Assembly: GCA_022494885.1 (NCBI GenBank)
Contig: JAGVSM010003945.1
Coordinates: 186,001-250,000 of the forward strand
Direction of reading: 5' to 3'
Source of the DNA: Micrasema longulum
Taxonomy: Eukaryota; Arthropoda; Insecta; Trichoptera; Brachycentridae
DNA length: 64,000 nt
Positions 1 through 10,029 of this stretch are shown one piece after another. Each line of letters opens with the position of its first letter. Within the stretch, counting starts at the first letter, position 1. Under the pieces are notes generated by a model, which searched no databases, was not told the DNA's origin, and saw only the letters and a program-made list of their open reading frames with translations. The translations under genes and the position numbers were made by a program.

Positions 1-177
1 TAAGTACGCATTGTTGTGTATTTATTTTTAGTTTCTAGATAAATAGAAAATTTCGATTTTTTATAATTGTTTCAAGCACTGTTCTACATTGCTCGTAAAT
101 TCTTAATTATGTAATTAGTATATAAATATTAGGTAAATAATATTTGCATGAATTTAAATTGTCTATGACCGGCGAAT

Positions 178-545
178 GAAGAATACAGTTGTCTATGTGA
201 AATAGAAACAGAATACCGGACGAGCGTTTTTGATTCGATGGCTGCTCTTAGGTAAAAACCTTTAAAAAGTACATTGAGTCGAGACACGTCTGCCTCGTAG
301 TGTAGCAGTTGACGCGTTCGCCTACCATACTTGAGGTCTCAGGTTCCCGTGAAGGACATAGAATATTTGATTTTAGAAGTGGTTTTCCCCTGAAGCATAT
401 CATTGTCCGTGGATTGTCACCTGAAGCTTAACCCTGATCACCTTTATGTAACAGATGATCTAGATACGCTGCATTTGATTTGATAATGCAGTGCCCTATT
501 CGCCACCAGCGGAGGATAATAGTTTGATGATGATGAGGATGTAAT
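178..545 (+). repeat. SINE-G, long form with extra 5' segment
   Basis: A tRNA-Gly-like head lies at about 288-356 (A box TAGTGTAGCAGTTG, anticodon arm TTCGCCTACCATAC, degraded B box), followed by the SINE-G body (CACCTGAAGCTTAA, GATCATCTAGATACGC-like, AATGCAGTGCCCTA). The 110 bases upstream of the head match the same upstream stretch at 39690-39810, so this subfamily carries an extra 5' block. It is decayed and not a tRNA gene. Confidence 0.65.
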
Positions 546-747
546 TGAAATACTAATAAGACTAAAAAAACATCAGGTGATATTGTTAGGGGGATTGTAC
601 CGAATAGAATAATCTGTGAGGCGAAACATATGCGTGAATGTGTATATTTTAAATTTTGTAATGTCCTGCCGGTACAATAACTTTGTGACCACAAATCGAT
701 TGTAGATCACTTTTTTGATCTCAAATTTAAAAAAAGATTCCCACACT

Positions 748-948
748 CGCAACCTAAGATTAAAAACGGAGGTTTCCCTGATCATTCTCCGAATGACAAA
801 TTACTTCGTAGAACGAAAATTAAATTGCGATATTCCAAGGTTGTTTAATGATCTTCCTAAACATCATAAACATCAATAACTATGTAGTTATATAATAATA
901 AATGGCGCTATATAAGTTATCCATAATAATAATAATAATAGCAGTGTT
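748..948 (+). pseudogene. LINE (CR1/L2-like) C-terminal fragment and 3' tail
   Basis: Frame at 748-870 reads NLRLKTEVSLIILRM, then TNYFVERKLN and IPRLFNDLPK before a stop. This is the end of the RT ORF2 seen in CR1/L2 LINEs (pattern R-T/N-Y-G-E-R then LFNDLP). About 30 bases later comes AATGGCGCTATATAAG and a run of TAA/ATA triplets to 948, the usual L2-type 3' end. The same tail occurs at 18930-19022 and near 15010-15070. The fragment is 5' truncated; only about 40 codons remain. Confidence 0.65.
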
Positions 949-1667
949 AGCTTATGTTTTCATGTAAAGGATCTTTACCGACAAGCCATTGTAATTGGTT
1001 TGGTGAGTCCTGTAAAAAAAATTAATTTAAAAACGTTTTCAAAAATAATAAAAATTTAATATTGTATGCAAATAATAAATAAAAAAATAAGTGGGTAATT
1101 GATTATAATATGTTACTAAAATATACGCTGTTCGGCAACACTAAACCTATGGACGACGCTTGACCGATTAGCGATTGAGTCATGTTAAAAAATAAACATA
1201 CATTTTTCGTGCTCAGAAATGTGGACAAAAACTTAATTGTATACATTAATAAAAATATATGAGTACAAGCGAACACGTCATTATTTATAAGTAAACAAAA
1301 CATCGACATTAGTCATAAGCTCTTTATGACTTCTTAAGCTGATCACCTGGTCGATCAACGATTTAATCATCAATACAGAACAAAATGGTGGGTGGTATAA
1401 AAATATAGCACGAACAATAAGGCATTTTAATTTGCGTTGCACACACTGCGCAGTGAAAAGTGCATTGATAATAATTTGAACAAAGGGAGACTGACTCACC
1501 GTGATAACAGAGAGTGGACAAACGAAACCTGGGGCCTTTAAATGTCTTATGGCCTATTGTCACCAACTCGTCAATAGTCGAGTGGTCATTGCGATTACTT
1601 TGTCTAATTAGTATTCTTAAAAAACTTTATACAATTTAATTATAAAGCTAATGGAAAAGTGGCAACC
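949..1667. other. No recognisable feature
   Basis: AT-rich sequence with only short chance ORFs on the minus strand. No repeat shared with the rest of the window was seen. Confidence 0.4.
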
Positions 1668-2247
1668 CTTACAAATACCTGAATTTATTTAAAATAAAAC
1701 AATTTGTAAATTTACCACACAAGAGTTTAATACATTTAAACATGACTAGTTTCGGGTAATCAGTATTACCCATCCTCAGGTGTAAATATAAACTAAACTA
1801 AAATACATACACAGATTGATACTTAGGTACTGATAGGGTCGGCGGTAGGGGGAAGGCAATGTGTGGTGGAGGGGGGGGGGTTCCCCATTTTGGGGAATAT
1901 TGATAGCAGGGGTGATGCATTTTGAAATATAATATTATTAATTAAAGTTTTCTCTGAATTTATTTTTTTTAGTATTTCAATATTTTTTAAATTGTTCATT
2001 ATGATTCTTTTATTTATGACCGTATGCAAAAGTTTAATTTTGTGCTAATGAAAAGAATGGTTTGTATCCATAATATGATTTGCGAATTCAGAAAACCTAT
2101 ACTGTACTGATTACCCGAGACTAGTCGTGTTTAAAAGTATTTAACTCTTGTGTGGTAAATTTACAAAGTGTTTTATTTTAAATAAATTCAAAAGGTTTTT
2201 CCAAAAAGTAAATGCTGAAACAATAAATAATATACTTACAAATACCT
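1668..2247 (+). mobile_element. Inverted-repeat element with hammerhead motif (P1)
   Basis: A 13-bp perfect direct repeat, CTTACAAATACCT, at 1668-1680 and 2235-2247 marks a target-site duplication around 1681-2234. Inside, the left end (1681-1785) and the right part (about 2100-2189) are inverted copies of one repeat, sharing GAATTTATTTAAAATAAAAC and ACCACACAAGAGTT. The right copy is followed by a unique tail of about 45 bases (2190-2234) before the duplication. No ORF is present. The left copy holds a hammerhead-like motif on the minus strand; the right copy keeps only its 3' half (ATTACCC, GAGA, CTAGTC). The layout suggests a non-autonomous relative of Penelope-like elements; that is inference. 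Confidence 0.7.
1741..1786 (-). ncRNA. Hammerhead ribozyme-like motif in P1
   Basis: On the minus strand: CTGAGGA (1779-1773, fits CUGANGA), a 7-bp stem II with 4-nt loop (GGGTAAT / ATTACCC), GAAA (1753-1750), then the palindrome ACTAGT and C (1744), the predicted cleavage position. Stem I pairs ACAC with GTGT in the right-hand copy's version; here one A.C mismatch exists (CAC against ATG). Stem III is too short for folding in cis, so pairing between two copies through ACTAGT would be needed, as in known Penelope-type hammerheads. Activity is untested. Confidence 0.6.
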
Positions 2248-2952
2248 ACGTATTTATCCATAGCTTTTGTGTCACTTTTAAACTTAAATTTTAATCCAAT
2301 ATATTGTTTCTAATATTTTTTTAACAGTAATATTTGCTCCTTTGAGTATTTTGTGTATGTTATACTTTTATATAAAAAAAATATAATGTTTTACTGAGAC
2401 ACAGCAACATCTAACTCGAAATAACATACAAGTACATCGACATGTAATACGAAATATGCAATACCAATTCGTTTAATGGATTTTAGAAGCTTATTATTCA
2501 TTTTATACGCATTATAGTATCTTCAATATCTATTTTGAGATCGAAGAAGGATAAAACAGTTTAATCAAATCAATTCAATAATCATGCTTCGTTTCAGAAG
2601 CGATTAGAAATAAGTATATATATATATATATATATTATTCGCACATTTTTCGATACGCCAACATCAAAACATTCAGCACTGCCGTTAATTTTAAATTATA
2701 TAAGTTAAAATGAAATTGAAATTCTTGTCATTCAAAGATGAATGGCGAGCGTTTTATACGAATAAAGTTTGACAGCTTTAAGTACGATGTCGCATTCAAT
2801 TCTCATTGTCGAATGCATTGGGGCACTCAAAATAAATTCGACTGGTTTTTGATCGATTTCATTCGCGTGAGTGGTTCCAGAATACTGTAGCTCGTCAATT
2901 TTCATAAGTCGCATGCCATTTTTAAAACGAATGAGTCCAGCATAAGGCCCCG
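2248..2952. other. No gene; TA microsatellite
   Basis: AT-rich sequence with a (TA)n run at 2615-2635. A 60-codon minus-strand ORF at 2732-2914 resembles nothing I know. Confidence 0.4.
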
Positions 2953-3379
2953 GGGCCCCGATTACAATGGGAAGTTAACTTTTATTTTCAATTTTATCAG
3001 CAAAGTAAAATTAAGTTTTCTATATGAAAAGCAGAATATGCATACAATTTTATCTTCTAAGAATGTTCAATTATAAGTAACCGACGAAGATACTTTAAAT
3101 GTTCATGCAAATATACTCATTTTCGTACGTAAACATCGGATCGGGTTGTCTTCATAGACAGTCGAAGAAGGCGGCCTCCGTGGTGTAGTGGTCAAGACGC
3201 TCGACTCACAGACGGAAGGTTCCGGGTTCGATTCCCGGTGAGAACACAAAAATTAAATGTGATTTTTCTCAAGCCTGGGTGTTCTGTGATGTAATTCACC
3301 ACTGTAATTGGGCCTCCTGGCCTGTTGTGGTGCAAAAAAAAAAAATATCTCTGTTATCTTCCCATTGTAATCAGGGCCC
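2953..3379. mobile_element. TIR element (GGGCCC ends) interrupted by SINE-R
   Basis: The left end GGGCCCCGATTACAATGG (2953 on) and the right end at 3358-3379 are inverted copies of one another (right end on the minus strand: GGGCCCTGATTACAATGG). Single ends of the same family occur at about 16078-16105, 21360-21383 and 43343-43368. SINE-R at 3171-3345 sits inside, so the original element was about 250 bp. No ORF. Superfamily unknown. Confidence 0.55.
3171..3345 (+). repeat. SINE-R (tRNA-derived), copy 1
   Basis: The tRNA-like head runs from GCGGCCTCCGTGGTG through A box TGTAGTGGTCAAGACG and B box GGTTCGATTCC. The body contains TGTGATTTTTCTCAAGCC, TGATGTAATTCACCAC and GGCCTCCTGGCCTGTTGT, and a 12-A tail ends it at 3345. 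Three closely similar copies (also 20068-20238 minus and 59710-59885 plus) suggest a fairly young family. The anticodon arm is degenerate, so the parental tRNA is not certain. Confidence 0.8.
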
Positions 3380-3384
3380 TGATA

Positions 3385-3580
3385 CTAAAATAAAAACCGG
3401 TTCAGTTTTGGGGTGCAAAAAACGGGACAATAAAACGTCGATTTTGTCGATTTTCGCTAGGCATAATCAGTCCGACATGCAGTTTTTGCACAGTATCGGG
3501 AAGGCATTTGCGAGAGAGAGACAGAAAAACAATGTTCAAATACTTATTCATCAAATGTCTAGCACCGCGTATCTCTTTTA
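3385..3580 (+). repeat. Dispersed repeat shared with 62845-62990
   Basis: The two stretches share GTTTAGTTTTG/GTTCAGTTTTG, GGACAATAAAAC/GGACAATGAAAC, CATAATCAGTCCGAC and an ACAAATACCCATTCAT-like segment in the same order. The ORF that crosses this copy does not survive in the other copy, so I treat it as non-coding. Confidence 0.5.
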
Positions 3581-3599
3581 GTTTTATATTAATTAATTT

Positions 3600-4216
3600 A
3601 TTTATTTATTCACACTTTACTCTTTTAAACTATGATCAATAATAAAAATAATATGACCTCACTAGGGTTACCCGTGCCGACGACACTTAACAATATACTT
3701 TTTTGAAATGTTTTTACATTTGAGAATAAACAAAGAAGACTAACTTAATAAACAGAGATAATTGACAAAATATTCAGAGAGTTTTAAAAACTAGGTATAT
3801 AGGTACATCTACCTATATATTATTTATATTACAAAACGCACAATGAAAATGACAAAAACTTAAAATAAGCTATACACTTGTGAAGCAGTTGATTCAATAT
3901 TTGTTTGGGCGAATGAGACAATCTATTTTACTTCCACCTAGCTCCACTATCCATTTTTTCATAGCCTTTTTAAACATTTTCTCGTTACTAATTGTTTTAA
4001 AAGATAGCGGAAGTAGGTTATAGATTTTATTTGAGTAATACCCAAAATCCCTTTGTCCGAAAGTGGTACAGTGGTATATATACTTTAGTTGTTTGTAAGG
4101 TTTTATGTGATTTATCTGTTATTTGTTTTGTTTTATTTTATACTGTCTTGCTCCCTTTCAACATTCGTAAGACTTTTTTTCTTTTTCAAATTTTTGTAAA
4201 CAAGGAATGTGAATAG
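3600..4216 (-). pseudogene. CR1/jockey-like LINE 3' end
   Basis: Minus-strand frames read PLYHFRTKG at about 4075 and, overlapping it, TTFGQRDFGYYSNKIYNLLP, then LSFKTISNE and MKKWIVELGG toward 3930. This is the C-terminus of a non-LTR reverse transcriptase protein (pattern FGQR..GYYS..YN.LP). A 3' UTR follows with GGCACGGGTAACCCTAGTGAG and an A-rich (AATA)n tail near 3600. A related copy with the same UTR motif is at 50950-51750. It is 5' truncated and contains stops. Confidence 0.65.
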
Positions 4217-4395
4217 GATTGTGGTCCTGTGGCTAGTGTCTCGGACTCACGGACCAAAGGTCCGTGGTTCGAATCCTACTCTACCTCAACTTGATTCCCA
4301 TTTTCTAATAGGGAGTTATTTACAACTCGTTAAAAATGGCCCTCAAAATTAAATATTTATGCAAATCATAAGAACACAAATATTTATTTAAAAAA
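4217..4395 (+). repeat. SINE-L (tRNA-derived), copy 1
   Basis: Head GTGGTCCTGTGGCTAGTG, anticodon-arm region GGACTCACGGACC and B box GTGGTTCGAATCC, followed by the family body CTACCTCAACTTG, TTCTAATAGGGAGTTATTTA and CAACTCGTTAAAAATGG, ending in an A-rich tail. Also found at 36214-36405 (plus) and 49085-49248 (minus). It lies directly against the LINE fragment at 3600-4216. Confidence 0.7.
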
Positions 4396-4761
4396 AATAA
4401 AAAAAGACCGAATTTAACCTTCTAGAGAGTTATTAAGATTAACATATTCCAACAGAGGCAGATAAGAATTAAGAAGGAAACATGGATGTCTAGGCATTAA
4501 CAAAAAAGACGTTATATAGTGAAAATATTATGAATTTCAGTGCTGTTTTTTTATTGTCAATAGGCTATCAAAATCAGCCAAAAAAAGACTTTATTTTAAC
4601 ATACCGCTTTATCAGCGCTATGATTTTTTAGCCAGAAACTACTCCGGCTGTGACGTATTAAGTTCTTAGCTTCCAGTTCTTTGGTCAGTTGGCTTTCCGG
4701 AAACAGGAAATCTATCACAACGCTTATTATGGGATGATTTAGAAGAACTGGTGACGTCATT

Positions 4762-5393
4762 CGGCCTTCATGTCGGCCTCGTGGTGTAATGGTTAGCGCG
4801 TTTGCCTACCACGCAAGAGGTCACGGGTTCGATTCCTGACATGGTTGATATGAAATATATATTTCAGTTTCAGTGCTGCAGAGCAGCGTTTATTTTATGA
4901 TTTAAAAAATACATATGAGAATTTGTTACCCACTAAAGTCTAAAGACTTTTCGGTGGGACACATTTTCTTTTATTTTTATGACAGGTTTATATTACATTT
5001 ATTTTATTTGTATTTTACAAATTTATTTATAAACAGGCACTATAAAGTATCTAGAAGATATTTCTTCAGTTCTTTTTTTTTCATTTGAAGATTTTTCATG
5101 TTAATGATGGTTTGTGGGAGATCATTGAACAATCTTAGAACAACGCAATTTAATGTTCGCTCTCCGAAGTAATTTGTAATTCGGGGAACAGACAGGGATC
5201 CTTTAGTTTTTCTCAGATCTAGTGTTGTGAGTGAATATTATAATGTGTGAATATTTAAAAGGTTGTTTTCAAACTGGAATATTTCAGAGTCCCTCGACTG
5301 GCACCTGAAGCGTAAGACTGATATCTCACCTTCGATTGGTGTGCCAATTCAGTGGCCTGTGGACCTTTAGGTGCGGAAAGGGAATAATGATGA
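4762..5393 (+). repeat. SINE-G inserted in M2, itself split by a LINE
   Basis: The Gly-like head is at 4771-4850 (TCGGCCTCGTGGTGTAATGG, CCTACCACGC, GGTTCGATTCC). The body stops near 4860 and resumes near 5253 with GGAATATTTCAGAGTCCC, GGCACCTGAAGCGTAAGACT and GGTGCGGAAAGGGAATAATG. The 390 bases between are a LINE fragment. The 11-bp flanking duplication (one mismatch) supports retrotransposition into M2. Confidence 0.7.
4860..5250 (-). pseudogene. CR1/L2-like LINE fragment inside SINE-G
   Basis: The minus strand at 5225-5040 reads DLRKTKGSLSVPRITNYFGE, RTLNCVVLRLFNDLPQT and a basic end KKKELKKYLLDTL before a stop. It is the same family as 748-870 (TNYFxERxLN, LFNDLP). The 3' UTR runs to about 4870. 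It is severely 5' truncated. Confidence 0.65.
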
Positions 5394-5699
5394 GTGACGT
5401 CGTTTAAAGTAGTTATTTTTATTAAAATTATTTGATAATTTTTTTCATGCATTTCTGAGATACTTCGTCGTACAATTAACCATCTCATAACAATCAACAT
5501 TTACGCCTGTACAGTCCTCTAAATTCGGATTGAGGTCACTCTTCTTCATTGCATCTACTCAATACAATCTCCTGCCTATTCACCTTAAATCAATTTCTTA
5601 CCAGTCTACGAATGGAAATCAAACTTCACAAAAAAAATATTTCCTTAAATTATTTCTCAATAACCCTTGACCAATGTAAGTTAATGTTAAATAATATAT

Positions 5700-6005
5700 A
5701 TTGAGGTCAGTAGCGGTCACACATCTCAACAGGGAAAAATACGCAAGGGTTTGTCATGTTCATAATACTAGACACTCCAATAAGGATGTGATTCTACAGA
5801 GAGGAGTTAATACTTTTTTGGCTCAAAGGCAGCAATACTAAATAGGTCCGAGAATATATAACCTTATCCCAGATTCGTGGAAATGTGGTGGGATTGCCAG
5901 GCTGAGGAAGGTGTTGACTGCTTTTTTAATCCATTTTGGTCGGAGGGAGTCAGAGAAATTGTTGTCCGATATAGAAGGACGTAAGCTGGTGTCTTGTTTT
6001 ACTAG
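5700..6005 (+). pseudogene. Jockey/CR1-like LINE C-terminal fragment
   Basis: Plus-strand frames read NTRHSNKDVIL, RGVNTFLAQRQQ, then IGPRIYNLIPDSWK and RKVLTAFLIHFG. The order NTRH..., then (G)xxIYNxLP, then a basic last helix is the usual C-terminus of jockey/CR1-type RT proteins. Several frameshifts and a stop are present. The AT-rich continuation to about 6215 (with TACTGCCTTAGAACGGGGAA) may be its 3' UTR. Confidence 0.55.
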
Positions 6006-6499
6006 TAATGCCTTACGATATAGAGATTTTGGTATTATTTATGTTTTCTCTTGATATTTATTGTTTACTTTTAAGACTGATTAAGCACACATAATGATAA
6101 AACTGTAATTAATTTTTAATATTATTATAAAATACATAATTTACTGCCTTAGAACGGGGAAGCTATCCCTAGTTAGGCAGTTTAGATGAACCAACAGCAA
6201 AAATAAAAAATATATATGTTTACTTTTACTACTTAATTGATTTGTTGTATAAAGAATTACTTGTAAATTGCTGAAATAAATATGGAAAAAATAAATAAAT
6301 GAAAAAATAAAATATATGTTTAATAATTTGTTTTTAAAAAGGTTTCCGAAATTTAACCATTTTTGCTTTGATTATGTTCAACTAACTATTTTTTTTTATC
6401 TAATAATCTTTAATTGTATCTAGAATGAGTTTGCTAACTCATGGGAATACAATTATGTTTTGTACATTTTTGTATATTGAAACACATATATTTTTTTAA
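6006..6499. other. AT-rich; probable LINE 3' UTR then nothing
   Basis: No coding signal seen. ATAAATAAATGAAAAAATAA near 6280-6310 looks like a decayed A-rich tail. Confidence 0.3.
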
Positions 6500-6585
6500 A
6501 TGCTCTTATATTTACCGCGCGTTCAACGCTTTTTTGATATTCAATTTTCCGTAATGCTGAACTTCCTCATTAAACGTTATTCTTT
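6500..6585 (-). repeat. M2 end fragment
   Basis: TTTACCGCGCG followed by CCGTAATGCTGAACTTCCTC matches the end of M2 (compare 59255-59320), in reverse orientation. Confidence 0.5.
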
Positions 6586-7011
6586 AAATGATCATTTCTA
6601 CTGCCTTATACATAGATAATGATGAGTCTCGATTTGGGGTAGATGGTGACAAGTGACAGTATTATCAATTGCAAGTTCTATCACGGAAAAATAAAGCAAC
6701 CGTTATTTTTTAAATTTGTTTTAACTTGATAAAATTCTAAGAAGTTTTTGACAAATAAACACAATAGTTTTCGAGGAAGTATTTGGCAATGTGATAATTT
6801 TACTATTTGCATTATGTCAGTACCAGGAATATCTTCACAAAGCCTGAAAACCCATATACCGAACCCAGGTACAAATAAACCATTATGTTTTGATTATTTT
6901 GAATATGGTAACTATTATTATTTCCAATTATGTCTTGTTCGCCACGTGGTGTAGTGCATTTACTTATTGACTTATATTAGATAGAGATTGAAAAACTTTT
7001 AAAGAAGAGAT
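6586..7011. other. No gene; SINE head remnant
   Basis: GCCACGTGGTGTAGTGCATT at about 6940-6960 looks like a truncated SINE-G head. The 68-codon ORF at 6748-6954 has no recognisable content. Confidence 0.35.
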
Positions 7012-7125
7012 TATGGAAGCCTAGGTATTTTCAAGCCTAATGACCTGTTACTTATTATTGACTGGTTTAAACAGTCACTGTATTGCCTAGACTTGCAAAC
7101 CTCATCTCAATCATGAATTGATGGT
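7012..7125 (+). repeat. MITE-T fragment
   Basis: Contains decayed GGAAGCCTAGG, AATGACCTGTTA and ACTGGTTTAAACAGTCACTG, then GCCTAGACTTGCAAACCTCA. This is parts of both arms of the MITE-T foldback (see 34648-35385), with the centre deleted. Confidence 0.5.
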
Positions 7126-7227
7126 AAAACATTTTTATCTTAACCTATATCATTCAAAAGTCGGATAAAAATACGCGGATATTTTTTTTTCGTGTAAAAA
7201 TCTGACCAAAGGATGAGTAAAGATTAA

Positions 7228-7340
7228 TCGGCGTCATGGTGTACTAGTTAGTGTGTTTGCCTGCCATGAAATAAATATGTACAATAATGCAATGAAAATC
7301 AATCCACCCTGTGTAATTTTATCGTGCAATATGCATTTGT
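7228..7340 (+). repeat. SINE-G-like minor family (G2)
   Basis: GGCGTCATGGTGTACTAGTT, TGTGTTTGCCTGCCATG, then AATAAATATG and AATCCACCCTGTGTAATTTT. The 13823-14020 region has the same head-to-body join (TTGGCCTGCCGTTAAATAAA, TGTGATTTTGTAGTGCCGTG). The T arm appears to have been lost from the head. Confidence 0.4.
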
Positions 7341-7544
7341 ACGACATGTCTGAAATGGTCTAATAAAGAACAAGGGAAAATTGGGCGTGGTAAAAAAGAT
7401 TAAAAAAGGGCAACAATGAAACAGTTTTAAAAGTTATCAACTGTTATTTACTTTGGTACTTAAAAGTATTCATTAGTCAACCTACTACCCAAATTGAAGT
7501 AAAAAAATAAATTAAATCACATCATGTAAAATAAACAAACCATC

Positions 7545-7750
7545 ACGCCGTTAACCTTTGAGGTAGTCGGAGAGAATTTCAAGTTATTTTTAAGTATTTG
7601 TTGCATTTGGTCATGCCATGCCTTTCTTGGTCTTCCTCGTTGTCAACATCCATTAACATTCGCATCATTAATATTTTTAGCCATTCTTTCACTGTCCATT
7701 CGTTCAACAAGTCCAAACTAACGTGGGGTCCTTTTTCCTGATCTTGTCGA
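7545..7750 (-). pseudogene. LINE ORF2 C-terminal fragment
   Basis: The minus strand reads LVERMDSERMAKNINDANVN, then (after a stop) QRGRPRKAWHDQMQQIL. GH/LxRMDxxRM... followed by RGRPRKxWxD is the last domain of RTE/jockey-like endonuclease-RT proteins. One stop and an upstream frameshift are visible. Confidence 0.6.
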
Positions 7751-7924
7751 TAATGCTGGTTTTAGCATTACATTATGCACGAATCTTGACATTTGTGTAC
7801 CATCGTAGAAATTTTTACCACACGCTAGTCAGAGATCGTATATCGACAGAATGAAGCCTAATTCATCTTTGTTTTTATAATTTCATACATTTGGGTCTAT
7901 ACCGAGACCCCTTAATCGTTCATA

Positions 7925-8500
7925 GAACAGGTCAAAATGTTTAAGTATCCAGGTGGGGAGATTTTTGGTTGCAGCGATCTGAATAATAAAGTCAGAGAAC
8001 AGACAGAATAAAACAGCACTTATCTCCGGATCCCGAGGGACACTGTTTGGGACAATAAGCATTTGCTAGAGGAAAGCGAAAACAGAATATATAAAAGATT
8101 CATCAGACCCATAATGAATTACGAAATCGAAGCATGAGCAGACACTGTTCCAACGAAACATCTCCTTTAAACATCAGATATGAAAACATTGCGACCTTTC
8201 GTTGGTAGACCCTAAGAGATTTGAACCTAACGAATAGATTTGCAGAACCTGCAATATAGAAGATATTGTAAGATGGAGTGTGCAGAAAGACGATTCTGAA
8301 GAAACTTCGTTGTGAGGATGGGTTCAGCGAGGATTCCCGATGCACGAGACTCCAGAGGGTCATTGACCACCGGAACGACCACCGAAGAGATGAAGAGATA
8401 ATTGGACAACTCAGGGGCGAGATTGATATTCTGTCTGAACAAATCGCAAGATCTACAGAAAAAAGAAAAAGACCAGGACCCCACTGTGACTGCTAATATT
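7925..8500 (+). pseudogene. RTE-type endonuclease-RT C-terminal fragment
   Basis: Frames read ALISGSLRDTVW-like and NKHLLEESENRIYKRFIRPI, then MNYEIEA, TKHLL and a weaker GSARIPDARDSRG segment. The pattern RIYKxFIRPIMxYxxE...TK.LL...MK.LR is diagnostic of RTE-like endonuclease-reverse transcriptases of insects. Stops and shifts occur throughout. A 72-codon ORF at 8278-8496 overlaps the end; it starts in a different frame and I do not treat it as a gene. Confidence 0.6.
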
Positions 8501-8509
8501 GCGTACAAA

Positions 8510-10020
8510 ACAAAATGTCAATAAAAAACCAGGATTAAAATGCCTTAAAAAATAAAGTAATTGTGTAAACCAAGGAAGCAATCTAAGATGACAAAAGTAT
8601 GTTAATGCTGAATAAATACGCGTTGTGAGAAAAAATGTTTTTATCTTCAGAGTTCAACGGATTGTCGCGTCGCGTCGCACTACGGATTTTTTTAGCCTAT
8701 TTTTCGGCCATAAGTCCCGAACGTGAAATCCAATAATAAGTTTTTTTCAGAATACACACAACTACCCACTCCCTAGCAACAGTTTGAATTCGACCTTTCT
8801 CTTCACAATGTACGCTTAGTTGAAAATATCTCTGAATTTTACGTGTATTACTTTATTTAGTTAACAATTTTATAAGAAGTTAAAAAGAAAAACAAATAGA
8901 TCAAATTGATTGCTGAAGTTGTGTTTAGTTTTCATATATTTTTTAATAGAAGTTTTAGTGTTATTTTTTTAAATATAGTTACACCTAGAAACAGTTTAAC
9001 TTTTTTTTTAAATAGACTTAAAGTATTGAATTCCCCTTAATAAACTACTACATATTTTAGAATAAAATATTTTTTACTAAATCTCATTAAAAACTTTTCC
9101 GAACTCATCCGATCCTGGTAACAAAAAAAATATTTATGGGTGCGGAAATCAAAAAAACTAACAATCTTTATGCTGACAAAATAGTATTTTTTTTTAAAAA
9201 CTAGGACTTGTTATTGCCTACCTTTTTTGCGGATCAAAAAAATATTATGAGCATGTAACTAGAAGACGTTTATTCAATTTTATAACATCAACGCTTATAA
9301 GGAAATACGACAAAAAATAAATATATTATGAACTTTACCAAGTGCCTGAACGAAAAATCATGTAGTGCAATAAAGACTATTCTTACTATTTATAAACAAG
9401 TTTAAAGTGAAGTGGAAACCTGCATACAGTAAAAAAAACATTTTTCTTAAATAATAACGTGTAGTTGAAAACAACACTATCATTTCTTATGTATGTCTAC
9501 TAAACATATAGGTCGCCCTTTTGTTGGCTTCGGTTAAAGCTGTAAGGGAACAAAAAGTAGGAAGACACAGACATAAATAAATAAATAACGCTCAAAAACG
9601 AGTACAGAATCAGAATGGAAAAAAATGGATTGTCATTGGCAGATGGAAACTTAGAGGCATAAAGGGTGGTAAAAGATATTCTTTTTTACTCCTACACGGG
9701 CTTCAAAATACAGAAAAACTGTAAAAGAACAAAAAAAAAACAGGTTATAATGCATTATCCTTGATTATAAGGAGTAAAAATGACACAGCACAAATACAAT
9801 GTTGTCAGAAAACAAGCAATATTTTAAACTTATGAAATAATTCAGAAGGTAAAAAAATGTGTGTTATATTGAATGAGATTTTATCAGATTGACCCAAAAA
9901 AGAGCGGAAGTATTTTAAATCATACAGTAATGCGAATAAAAAAATTTGCTGCAATCCTCAAAACCATTTTAAGTTGATACAATAACGTAAAAAAAATTCG
10001 AGTGTGTTGCTTAGAATCAG
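8510..10020. other. AT-rich spacer, no recognisable feature
   Basis: No repeats shared with the rest of the window and no coding signal seen. GTCGCGTCGCGTCGCA at about 8665 is a tiny tandem of GTCGC. Confidence 0.35.
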
Positions 10021-10029
10021 CCAGGTTAT

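Larger units (their letters stand above)
4545..5510 (-). mobile_element. M2 element (reverse), split by a SINE-G
   Basis: M2 is an interspersed non-autonomous family of about 400-430 bp, typified by 63483-63911, with ends CAATGAGGAACTTCAG / CTGAACTTCCTCATTG and conserved internal GACGTCAC and CGGAGT motifs. Here the reverse-oriented M2 runs 4545-4761 and resumes at 5394 (TTTAAAGTAGTT...). The gap is filled by a SINE-G flanked by GTGACGTCATT at 4751-4761 and GTGACGTCGTT at 5394-5404. The consensus has this motif only once, so it is a target duplication. Confidence 0.65.

Noticed and set aside
1920..2030. Penelope RT inside P1
   Set aside because: The body between the inverted repeats is too short and has no RT motifs in any frame.
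3171..3245. Possible functional tRNA genes at SINE heads
   Set aside because: All copies lack clean acceptor pairing and run straight into shared SINE bodies, so they are SINE promoters.
8278..8496. 72-codon charged ORF
   Set aside because: Overlaps a decayed RTE ending in another frame; charge pattern alone is not evidence.
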